A DNA stretch of 64,000 nucleotides from Rotaria sordida (lineage: Eukaryota; Rotifera; Eurotatoria; Philodinida; Philodinidae), in the NCBI GenBank assembly GCA_905250125.1, contig CAJNOL010000049.1, positions 124,001-188,000 on the forward strand, in the 5' to 3' direction. Both the position numbers and the translations under genes were made by a program. The notes beneath the pieces were generated by a model. The model was not told the DNA's origin. It saw only the letters and a list, made by a program, of their open reading frames with translations, and searched no databases. Positions 23,566 through 35,416 of the stretch are shown here, in pieces. Positions within the stretch are counted from its first letter, which is position 1. Every line of letters begins with the position of its first letter.

Positions 23566-26500
23566 ATGGGTCGAAGAAATTCTTATGATATTAGTCGTTG
23601 TCAAATACATTTTAGTGATGATGGTAATATACCTAGTAAAGTACGAACAAGTCTCATCAATGAAGAACCTACTAAAGTATCACCTTCAAAGTATGTTTAC
23701 AAAAAGTATTCTTTCATATTATATTTTGCCCTTTTATATATATAATTTTAGTTTTAAAATGAAAGAAATTTTTAAAAAAGAAGATAATAAAATCAAAAAA
23801 GAAAAAAAAAGTTCGGCAGAACTTGTTAGCTTTTCGAGTCTGGTATGATAATATATTAATTATATATATACAGAATGTTCTAAAAACCCGTCAAAATGAA
23901 AACAAAATGTGCATAACTCTTGAACAGTTCAAGTAATTTACATACAAAGAGATGTTTTTTCTCAATGAACTTTACATTCATTGAACTTAGAATCTGTCTG
24001 AATTCTTTATATGGTAGCACATAAAAGGTAATGTCTATAGGATGTTTACCTGTTAAAGATCAAGTTGAATTAACAGGAAGAATCGATGAGAAAAATGCAA
24101 TTGTTTTGATGAAAATTCTATCGAATCTTTCATTTTTCAAAAATTTGAAAACAGTGAACTTGCATGTTTCATTTTGAAAAGCGATCGTAAATAAAATTAT
24201 GATAGGAAGCTCACGTTTATAACTTGAATTGTTCAAGAGTTATTCATGTTCCTGTTTTTCTTCTTGATAGACTTTTGTAACACCCTGTATATTCTTAGAT
24301 TTTAATATTAATAAATTATACTTTTTCTAGTTTCGTTTTGCTAATAAAATCGATATAATTTGTATAATAATTGGTACATTTGCTGGTAAATATTACTATC
24401 ATATTTTTCTTTTATTTTCTTGATTTATCTTTAACATATATTTTATTTAGCTTTGGCACATGGTGCTGCATTTCCTCTAAGTAAGTTCTTATGAAAAAAA
24501 ACATAATGAAAAAATACTTTCAAACATATAACCAGGTAGAAAATTTTTTAAAATAATTTTGATTGATCATTTTCTTTTTCTAATCGAAAAAAAAGAAGAA
24601 AAGCAGAGATAGCGCCAGTGGTGGTTACCAACCAGTCGAACCAGTATCAGTATTGTTCGTCTAAAATTCAGACTGTTTCTATCTCTGCTCGACACTAAAG
24701 TTCATTTCAGTCGTTTTCAAGATACTATTTTATAATTATTTTTAGTGTTACTTGTCTTTGGCAATTTAGTAGATATTTTTACTGATCGATCTTTTGATTT
24801 ATGTCAAGTAAATTTTACGCTACTTAATTCTTTTTGTCCAGACAATATTCAACTTACTAATAAAAACTTTCGTAATGAATATAAGTATGGTTATATTTTT
24901 ATTTTAATCTATATGACAATATGATTTTTATATATAGAAAATGTAACTTTTCACAAGGAAATTTTACACTAATAAACGATAATTTTATGCCAAATATCGG
25001 TAAACAATCTATGTGGCTTGTTAGTAAGTATCGTAATGTTATGTATTTATATATCTTTTTTTTTAATATTTTCTTAATTTTAGTTATGGGATGTGCAACA
25101 ATTGTAGTCGGTTATTTTCAAGTTGCTTTTTGGTCTATTGCATGTGAACGTCAAACACGTCGTCTTCGTGAAACACTTTTTCGATCAATACTTAATAAAG
25201 AAATAGCTTATTTTGATACAAATCAAACTGGTCAACTTAGTACAAGATTGACTGAAGATGTTAATAAAGTACATGATGGTACAGGTGATAAAATTGGTTC
25301 AGCATTACAATTTATTGCTTCATTTATTGCTGGTCTTATACTTGGGTATGTCGAATTAATTTGTGAGATATATAGATTTTATTTTATAGATATTATTTAG
25401 ATTTATTAAAGGATGGAAATTAACATTAGTGATACTTTCTATCAGTCCAATACTTGTTGTTAGTGCAGCTATTTGTACAAGAGTACGTAATAAAAGAAAA
25501 AAAATAAGTAATTAACATTATTTCTTTTATTTATATATGCCCTAGTAGATAACAGCAACAATGACATCACAAGAATTGAAATCATATGCAAAAGCTGGAG
25601 CTGTTGCTGAAGAAGTTTTAAGTAGTATACGAACTGTTTTTTCATATAATGGTGCAGCTTATGAATCGAAAAGGTAACAAATCATAATTGATTAATTAAA
25701 TATTTTTTTGTCTTTTGTTTCATTTTAATAGATATGAAAAACATTTAAGATCAGCAAAAATAAGTGGTATTCGTAAAGGAGGATTAAATGGAATTTTAAT
25801 GGGTATTGTGTGGCTTTTGATCTTTTGTGTTTATGCTTTGGTATAATTGATTTTTATTTAATATATTAAAATATTTTCTTTTATTCTTAGGGTTTTTGGT
25901 ATGGAGCTAAACTTGTTCGGGAAGAGAATTTTTCCATTGGTGGAATTCTTATTGTAATATTGTCTATCATTGAATAGTTCGATACTTTTACCTGTTTGAT
26001 TTATATTTAGGTATTTTTCTCACTTGTTACAGCAATGTTTGGTCTCGGTCAAGCAGCTCCTCATCTTCAATCAGTTGCACAAGCTCGAGGTGCAGCTTAT
26101 ACATTATGGAATATAATTGATACGGTAACAAGAATTTCTGTAGTCAATAAGAAAGCACTCATTTTTGAACTCGTGCAACAAGAAAAATATTTCATATCAA
26201 ACATGAAAATAAAACGAAATCGGAAGAAATGTGACATTTAGATATTTTCATACATGTGAATATTATATATGGTTTGGTAATAGAGAGATTACCATAGATC
26301 TAATTTGAAAGAATTCTTATAAACCCAAAAAAATCGCAAAATACAAAAGAAAACAGATAATCTTCAGTCTAATTTAAAGAGCAATACACAATCAGTTTTC
26401 CTCAATAATTACAGATTTATTGCTCTTTTCTATGAAAAAAAGAAAACTCGCATACATTTATCATATGAATTTTATTTACTCTAGCCATCAAAAATCTCAA

Positions 26501-29500
26501 TTGATGGTAAGAATGGTATTCAAAAGGAGGATTTAATTGGTGATATAAAATTTACTAATGTTCATTTTGCTTATCCATCTCGAATTGATGTTCCTGTTCT
26601 TAATGGACTTTCATTTACAGCTCAACGTGGTCAAACAACAGCACTTGTTGGTTCTTCTGGTTGTGGAAAAGTAAACATCTCAATTTAATATCAACTTCTC
26701 ACAAAAATAAATCATTTATTTTAGAGTACATGTATACAATTATTGCAAAGATTTTATGATCCAATTGATGGTTCTGTTGAAATTGATGATATTCAAGTTA
26801 ATCAATATAATCTTAGTTGGCTTCGAGAACATATTGGTGTTGTATCACAAGAACCAATTTTATTTCAAACAACAATTAAAGAAAATATACTTTTTGGAAA
26901 AACCAATGCAACACAAGATGAAATTGTAACAGCAGCTAAAATGGCTAATGCACATGATTTTATAAAAGAATTACCAGATAAATATGATACACTTGTTGGT
27001 GAACGTGGTGCACAATTAAGTGGAGTATGAAATATTCTTTTCTTTATGTTTTCCTAATTTATTGATGAATTAATTTTTCTAGGGACAAAAACAACGAATA
27101 GGTATAATGATTGTTAAATAAAAAGATAAGTCATTTATTTTTCTTATTGAATAATTTTTGAATAGCTATTGCTCGTGCACTTGTTCGTAATCCTCGTATT
27201 CTTTTACTTGATGAAGCAACAGTAAGAAGAAATTAAATAAATCAATTTGATTGATTATAAGATTTAATATTGTAATGTTTTGTTATAGAGTGCTCTTGAT
27301 AGAGAAAGTGAAAGTATTGTACAAGAAGCTCTTGATCGTGCATCGAAAGGACGTACAACAATTGTTATTGCACATCGTTTATCAACTATAGTAAATGCAT
27401 CAAAAATAATTGTTCTTGATAAAGGATCAGTAATTGAAGAAGGTAAATGTAATAAAAAATGAAAGAAACTATTAAAATAAATAGTTATTTAAGGAAATCA
27501 TAAAACATTAATGAATGCACGAAGTGTTTATTATGGTCTTGTTGAAGCACAAAATTTACATTTGAAAGGGGATGATGGAAAGAAACGTGAAGATGATGAA
27601 GATGATGAAGATGATGACATACCAGGTATGAGGAAAATATTCTCTTCAAAAAAAAACTAAAAATTCATGATAAGATTCAAAAGTAAACCTATTGACACAA
27701 TCGTATCAAAGTTAGATTACAGTGAATGCAAACAATTAGTATCACATCGAGTCATAATAATAGTTATCAATGGTAAAAGATCGTTTATGTCTTCGAAGGA
27801 ATGTTAAATCTAATGCCCATGATTGACTTTATGAGATTATTTAATAGTCTATTTCATTACTTAATATACTCCGGATTCGAAATTTTTCTCCTAAGGGCTA
27901 TACTGAAAAAGAAAAATATGTGAACAAATCACAGTCAAAAAAAAAACAAAAAAAAATAAATTTCTTTCTTTTAGCAACTCATATTTATGATCGAACAAGA
28001 TCATTCAGTGATCATCGACATGGAAGTGAAATATTACCTGAAAAAGACGAAATGACTAAGAAAGACAATCAAGTAGATGCAACTGTAGAGGTAAATTTAT
28101 TGTATTTATTCTAATAAAATAATAAAATTTATATATAATCATTTGACTATTACAGTAAAAGATATTAGTAAGTAAAAGAAAAAATATAAAACATATATGA
28201 GATATTCGAGAATAATAATAATCGCATGTTGATACTAACAAAAATTTATTTCACATATTTTTCTTCTTAAAGATGACAACAAGTCTTCTTGCACAGAACG
28301 AACAATCTTTTATTCATGTAATAAATTCTAATTAGTTGTTGTTTTATTGTATAGTCACATTTGCACATATTCATAATCATCACACTGACACTTATACCAA
28401 TAAAAAAAAACACAAAAACAAATAATTAAAATACGAAATTTATTTTGATTTAGTATACCGGTCGTTCACCATTTCTTCAAATGCTTGCAATGAATCGACC
28501 AGAATTAACTGTGATTATATTTGCTTGTCTTTCATGTGTTTGTAATGGAGGTTTGATAATTGAATTTTCAGGTTTTTTTTTATATTTGAATTTGTTTTTA
28601 AGGCATTCAACCAGCATTTGGTGTCATATTAAGTAAAGTTATTGCAGTAAGTGTTCTTTTCTTTTTATTGTACTGTGATAATTTCAAACTCATTCATTAA
28701 GGTTTTTCAAATATGTGATGCAAGCGTTCAAGAACGTCGAATATTAATGTATATTTTAATCTTTATTGGTCTTGGTATTCTAATGCTGTTCACTATGTTT
28801 TTACAAGTAAATATTTGATTGTTTTTTTAATATTCATTGAGTTAATACTTTCTTGAATTAAAATTCCGTGTAGAATTTATTGTAAAGAATTTATATTTGA
28901 TTTATTTTCATGTAGAGTTTTCTTTTTGCAATATCGGGTGAAACATTAACACAACGTCTTCGTGCTAAAATCTTTCGAACTTTATTACAACAAGAAGTTG
29001 CTTATTTTGATCAACCAGAAAATAATACAGGTGCTTTATGTACACGTCTTGCAACTGAAGCTTCAGATGTTCAAGGAGTAAGATTTTCTTTTTTTTTTGA
29101 AATTTAAAAAAAAAAAGAATAATTCTTTTCTTATTTCTTAGGCTACTGGTGTTCGAATTGGAACAATGTTACAAAATATATCAAATCTTGGTGTTGGAAT
29201 TATTTTAGCATTTATTTATGGTTGGTCATTAACATTAATTATGTTAGCTTTTGTACCATTTATGATTATTGCTGGATTTTTACAAATGTATTTAATGACT
29301 GGATTTGCAAATAAAGTTTGTTTTGAAAGGATTTTTTTGAATGAAAATTTTTCTATTATTTATATTATAGGATAAAAAAGCTTTAGAAGATGCTGGAAAG
29401 GTTTGTAATTAAAAACAAAACCATAACTAAGAATTGAAATAATCTATGATGTGAAAGTCTTGGCAAAAGAAAATATTCGTTCATTTTTTGGTCCGTAAAA

Positions 29501-31788
29501 GACATATGGTTAACGCCAGATGCAGTTAGTTAGAATTAGAATTTTTCATAGGTTCCAAAAAAAAATTGTTTCACATTTTAAATTTGATAGGTTGCAATCG
29601 AAATAGTATTCTATACACAGGCACTTTCTTTTTGGATCCTCTGAAACAATTTGATGATGTTCAATTTTATCATCCTAGAAGGAAATTCTAAATACATATT
29701 TGGAAAGAACGAAAAAGTTTAATTCTAACTAACTACTTCTGGCTCTAAACATGTACTTTTTCAGTAGTTGAAAACTAAGTAAATATTCTATGTCAATCCT
29801 TTCGCGACATAGATTAATTATTTATATAATAGATTGCTGTTGAAGCTATATCAAATATACGAACAGTTGCACAATTAACAAAAGAACCATATTTTGGTGA
29901 TGAATATTGTAAATTACTTGATTTTCCTTATAGGTATGTGTCAAAAAGAAGTTTGTAAAAAGATGTTCTTATTTTTTGTTTATTATAGAAATAGTTTAAA
30001 ACGAGCACAAGTATTTGGTATTTTATTTAGTATTAGTGATTCAGTAAAATTTAATATTATTAAATAAATTTTCGTAATTTTTATTTCATTATTTAAAGAT
30101 TATGTTTTTTGCACAAGCAGCTTTATTTACTTTTGGAGCTTGGAGAGTTGAACAAGGAGCAATGACGTAAGTTATTATTCTTAATTTTTCAAATACATTT
30201 AATCAGATTTTTATTTTTCTAGTTTTGAAAATATTATGCTGTAAGTCTGGAGAAACTTTTCTATAAAGATTTAAATAATAATTTGTTTGTATTTAAAAAA
30301 CAGTGTACTTAATTGTATACTTTTCGGTGCAATGGCTGTAAGACAATTCATAGACATGAATATATATGAAACTTATTTTTGTGTTTTATAAAGGTTGGTC
30401 AAACTGCATCAATGTCACCGGATTATTCAAAAGCAATTGTATGTTTGAATTTTAATTATAAAAATAAACTTGTATTGATTATTTAGGCATCATCAAAAAA
30501 AATTTTGATTTTATTTGAACGTGTACCAACCATTGATAATTCTTCAACTGCTGGAGTAACATTGGTAAAATAATGATATTGTAAAACATATTTGATTTTT
30601 TTGTTGTTCTTATGTAATTTATTAACAGAAAAATTTTGATGGTGAAATTGATTTAAAAGATTTGGAATTTTATTATCCAAATCGACGAGAAGTACAAGTT
30701 TTAAAAAATTTTAATTTAACAATTCGACCTCGTATACAACAATCCTTTCTTTTTCTTTTTCGAAAAATTTTAATTTCATTTAAATTTAGATAAACAAATT
30801 GCTCTTGTCGGTTCATCTGGTTGTGGAAAAAGTACAATTATTCAATTACTTGAACATTTTTATGATCCAACAGGTGGGCAAATAGTAAGTTAAAAATATA
30901 AAAACATCAAACAAGGAGATTTATCTTAGCAATGTCTTCTTACAAAAATAAAAGTATTATTTAACTCTTTCCTTACGAGATTTTTACAAAGATTACAAAA
31001 AAAAAAAAATATGAATTTGCTCATAGAAGGAATAAAATGCATGTATCTGGTTGAGACATTTTTTAATGTTCATTGAAAAAAATTAATTAAAAGAAGAAAA
31101 AATTATATTTTAGTTAATTAATCAAAATGAATTATCAAGTTTAAATCTTCAATGGTGGAGAAGTCAAATTGGTTTTGTTAGTCAAGAACCAGTTTTATTT
31201 AATTCAACAATTAGAGAAAATATTGCTTATGGTGATACATCAAGAATAGTATCTATGGAAGAAATTGAACAAGCAGCTAAAAATGCTAATATTCATCATT
31301 TTATTGCAACTTTACCAAAACAATATGAAACAAATGTTGGTGCAAGAGGTACACAATTATCTGGCGGTCAAAAACAACGAATTGGTATGAAACAGATGAA
31401 ACTTTTCTAGAGGAAAATAAAAATAAATTTATTTTTGTTTTTTATGTTTAATTTTAGCTATTGCTCGAGCACTTATTCGAAATCCAAAAGTCTTATTACT
31501 CGATGAAGCAACAGTAAGTATTAAATAGATGATCATATATTTATTAATTGATATCTAAATTGATTTTAGAGTGCACTTGATACAGAAAATGAACGTATAG
31601 TACAAGAAGCACTTGATGAAGCATCAAAAGGTCGTACAACTATTGTTATTGCTCATCGTTTATCAACAATACAAAACTCTGATCGTATATGTGTTGTTCG
31701 TCGTGGTCATATTGTTGAATCTGGTAAACATGATGAATTATTGGCACACAAAGGATATTATTATCGTTTAGCACAAGCAAATAAATGA
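23566..31788 (+). CDS. ABCB1-like: P-glycoprotein-type ABC transporter (copy B)
   Basis: Tandem paralogue of the preceding ABC gene with the same exon plan and domain order. N-terminus [12 protein letters not shown] is unrelated to copy A; TMD1 starts near [20 protein letters not shown]1 Walker [10 protein letters not shown] is split by an intron (26671-26724) identical in sequence to that of copy A; signature LSGGQKQR, Walker [13 protein letters not shown] and H-loop IAHRLS follow. TMD2 begins after [11 protein letters not shown]2 carries intact Walker [26 protein letters not shown]. The linker (about 27540-28090) is acidic with DDE repeats and a different second half ([19 protein letters not shown]). 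Extra insertions in its introns explain most of the length difference from copy A. AATAAA at 31865. It appears functional; substrate unknown. Confidence 0.9.
23869..24290. mobile_element. Mariner-like MITE in intron of ABC copy B
   Basis: Ends read TACAGAATGTTCTAAAAACC at the left and, inverted, TACAGGGTGTTACAAAAGTC at the right, both next to TA. Inner arms share CATGAATAACTCTTGAACA / GCATAACTCTTGAACAGTTC. The TACAGGGTGT end is typical of mariner/Tc1-type elements. The matching intron in copy A (13665-13730) is about 66 bp and lacks it. No transposase frame inside. Confidence 0.75.
24602..24689. repeat. Small inverted repeat in intron of ABC copy B
   Basis: AGCAGAGATAG at 24602 is mirrored by CTATCTCTGCT ending at 24689, with further partial pairing inward. 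The ~88-bp unit sits in an intron that is much shorter in copy A. Possibly a very small MITE or a remnant. Confidence 0.45.
29500..29757. mobile_element. MITE-like insert in TMD2 intron of ABC copy B
   Basis: Inverted termini: GCCAGATGCAGTTAGTTAGA at 29515 onward against the complement of TCTAACTAACTACTTCTGGC ending near 29742, with weaker pairing extending outward to about 29500 and 29757. It enlarges this intron to about 430 bp; the copy A intron at the same place (18962-19018) is about 57 bp. Target duplication not clear. Confidence 0.65.
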
Positions 31789-32010
31789 CATCTTTTTTTT
31801 CAATAAAATAGACATTTTTAAATGAAGTTTAGGCTGGTTTTTATTTTTGTCTGTATTAGTTATGAATAAATGAAAAAACAACAACAAATATGAATAGGAT
31901 TCTATGCCAATGAAATGATAGTAAAATATGTATGAGAGCATAGAAATAATAAGAGAACATGTAGTTTATTTTTGAAGTCATCATGTGAATGTTTTTCGTT
32001 TATTTTTTGT

Positions 32011-33790
32011 TTAATATGGTGAATAGCTTGATGAACCACCACTACCGCGACTAGCACCGCGATATGGACCACTACGATTACCACGGTATGCACTGCCTGA
32101 AAGAAAAGAAAAAATTGAAAATTGTAATTTATTGAATTAAAACTTACCACGATCATTTGCATCTGGAAATGAATCACTGCCACTACTCATACCTATTGAA
32201 AAATTATTTTTGTTTTTTATACGAAGATTTTTTCTTTTCCTCATTCTAATAACTTACCACGAAAACCACCACCACTACTATTACCATTTCGATCATTGGA
32301 AAATCCTTTTCCCGAGCTACCCCATCGATTACCACCGGAACTATAATTTTGACGAGAGTCACTATTATCATTCCAGTTACTTCGTGTACCACGATAACCT
32401 TTTATTTTCAATAGAAAATTTCATTAGAATACAAGAAAAAAATGAAACACAATACAGACCTCCTCGACCACCACGATCATTGTTATTATTACGATTACGA
32501 CGTTGTGCTAATTGCACACGTACACTTGTACCTATTGAATCAATATGTTGATCTAATAAATAATAAATCGAAAAGAACAATAGAAAAGAAATCAACTAAA
32601 ATGAAGTTTACCATTATATTTTGCAATAGCCCTATTAGCTGTTTCATCATCTTCATAGGTAACTGTAGCTCGGCCATTTGGTTCACCTGTATCACGATCT
32701 TTATAAATCCAAATTTTTGGACCACCTGATCGATCATCCGTCTGAGAAAACATAAAAGAAAAATAACTTAAAAAATTAAAACAAATAATATTTTACTTTA
32801 AGAGGTCCAACAGTTGAAAAAATATCGAGAATTTCATCTCGTGTAATATTTTTTGGTAAATTTTGAATAAATATTGTATCAGTTTGAATTTCAACTTCAC
32901 CTCTATCATCATTTTGTCGACGAAATCCATAACCACCACTTTGTCCTAAGATAATTACAAAAACATGTTTTTCAAATGGAAATAAAATGAAACTAAAATA
33001 AATCCCAATGGAAAATAAGAGAGAATTTTTTTTTCTTGTTTAATAATAAATAGAGTAAATATATATATTTTTCGAAATCAAATATTCTGTTCAATTTTTT
33101 TTTTTCGTAATCTATGATATCTTCTTTTTTTTTTTATTTTTATTCGAAATTAATAATATAAAGTGGATCCAATGGGTGTATAAATCTTACTTGAATTATT
33201 ATTTCCAAATGACCCGCGATATGATCCACTGTAGTAAGATAGAAATCAAAAAGAAAAAAACATCAAATCAATCATCATGTATACATAAAAATATCCTCAG
33301 GTTCTTTTTTTTTTTTTTTGTTAATCTATATACGTTTACCCATTATATCATTTTCGTACGTTACTTTTTTTTATCATATTTCATTACTTGTATATATATA
33401 TTCTTTGAAATAATATAGAAATTTATATGATTGTTTGTTCCAAAAAAGATATGTATGTTGTGTTCTGCTTTTTTATTTTCGTTTCATATTTATATCGAAA
33501 TGTATTATTTCAAAGAGAAATGAAAAATAATTTTATTTGTATTATGAATGAGTAGCAAAAATTTTATACTTATGTTATATAATGCAACTTACGCTCCTCG
33601 TGGACGACTATCTTCATCATTATTAGAATGAGAATAACCTGTACGTGAACCTAGAAGAAATTCATATGATTGTTTGTTTATTTTTGTTAATTTAAATAGA
33701 AAAATGCATTCAAGTTTTACCACCATGGGATCCTGAACTCCATATATTTCCACTTGCATCTTCATTCGAAGGATTATTCATATACGACAT
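32011..33790 (-). CDS. FET-family RNA-binding protein (FUS/EWS/TAF15/cabeza-like), no zinc finger
   Basis: Nuclear RNA-binding protein of the FUS/EWSR1/TAF15 (fly cabeza) type, involved in transcription and splicing. Minus-strand exons, 5' to 3': 33790-33721, 33650-33593, 33228-33191, 32945-32797, 32741-32612, then three or more down to the stop at 32011; phases join. A short Ser/Gly/Asn-rich N-terminus leads to an RRM: IQTDTIFIQNLPKNITRDEI (RNP2 side) and DTGEPNGRATVTYEDDETA (RNP1 side), which is the FET variant with the GEPxGxATVTYED signature. RGG/RG repeats follow (DRGGRGGYRG, GGGFRG, GPYRGASRGSGG), ending SSSYSPY. The RanBP2-type Cys4 zinc finger that normally follows the RRM is not present in any exon, and the N-terminal SYGQ domain is very short. 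Confidence 0.85.
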
Positions 33791-35416
33791 TATGAATTGT
33801 AAAGAATAATTTGTCTTTTACAGCCGAATATATATATGTGTAACAAAGTAAATATCGCCGACAAAAAAGAAAACTGAATGAAACTAAATAATGTAAATTC
33901 GCCATTTCTTGGTGTGAAAATTTGCTTTATCAATGGAGACCAAACATATATGTTAATGGTTAATAAAAAAATAAAGATGTCACTATTTGATGGTTAGAAA
34001 TGAGATTATATTGCAAAAATCAAGAATTCTTCTTGATAATAAATATTTTTTTTTTTTTTGTTATTCATCTATGACTAAAATGAACGATATTTATCGTACT
34101 TCAAAATACGAATATTTAATAAATACGTATTGTAAGCATGAACGGCACAAGACAAAGTTTTCCGGGGAAGTAATTGAAATATCTTGTAGTATTGACGTAC
34201 CACTTTTGATTGTAGGACAAGAGCTTTCGTTCTAAGAAAAACACTTTAGATCATCATGATGGAGTAAAATATCGTCGTGTCAGGTGGCAATAGAGACAAG
34301 ATAATTTGCTCGATCGAGATAGGTTATCCTGTGCACAATAGCATGGGAATGAAACCAAGTGGTATTTTTATTTTGCTTTAGTATTGAAAACAATATAAAC
34401 CTAACGACTGATACTAGTCACATCAGTTTTCAGTTAATCGTCGGTCATTATCATGCGTTCTGAAACCGGTATGTGAATTATAGATAATGATTATTGCAGA
34501 TATATTATTCTAAGTCAAACAGATTTACGAAATGAATGTTAGTGGATTAGAGAAATGAAAATCATTATCGGATTCTATTCTGTTATGATTTTAATAAAAC
34601 TTTTAAGAACTAGAAACTAGTGTTAAAATTAGACGAAACTATTTATTAGAGACATATGAAAAGGATGAGACTAACAGAGGCTTTTTGTAGCATTTCTCTG
34701 TACAACATCTAATTTATTTGACCAATGTGTCACCTATACAGAAATGAAGGCATACACATTGACACGCATATTTTTATTGGCTTTTATTTCTTATTTTTGA
34801 AATGATCAATTTAAAAAAAAAATTTAATAATCATTTACAAATATCTTCATCAAAAAAACTTTTTAGAATTTGTTTTGGATTACAAGTTACCTGAAGACTA
34901 CGTTTAACGTGGTCTGACACATTAGCATTATCGAGAATCATCTTGATTAATGATTAATAAATCTTACAGAAGATTTCATTGTGAAATTTCACGTAAACAT
35001 TATTGTCTTAATCTGCATGCTAAAATATGTTCTTAAGTCTATAAAATAATTGAGAAATTTTATTTTCTTTAAAATGTATTTTGATTATGAAAGAAATGTA
35101 AGTAGAACCAATATTCTATTGAGTGTGGTAGCCGAAGGAGTGGTGATCATTCAAATATTAGGTTCGCTCTCCGGAAGTGAAAATTTCGATAAAACACTGA
35201 GTAGAACAGCCTTTTCACTAAATAAGAAAAGAAATTGTATTTAAAAATAAACAATTTTCTGAAAAAAATTCAAACTATAACTCAATTTTTGATTGAAACT
35301 ATTAATTAAAATTCAGTTTATTTCATCAGAAGATTTAAAATATTAAAGAAAAATATAACGAATATATCTTATTTCTATAAAAAATAATATGATTCTTGTG
35401 TTTTCTTTCAATTGAG
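33791..35416. other. Intergenic DNA between FET and lipase genes
   Basis: Divergent promoter space of the FET gene (minus) and the lipase gene (plus). No supported coding sequence or repeat; the lipase signal-peptide exon, if separate, should lie near the right end. Confidence 0.4.

Noticed and set aside
32210..32737. Plus-strand open frames opposite the FET gene
   Set aside because: They are antisense shadows of the RGG/RRM exons, rich in His/Tyr from complementing Gly/Arg codons.
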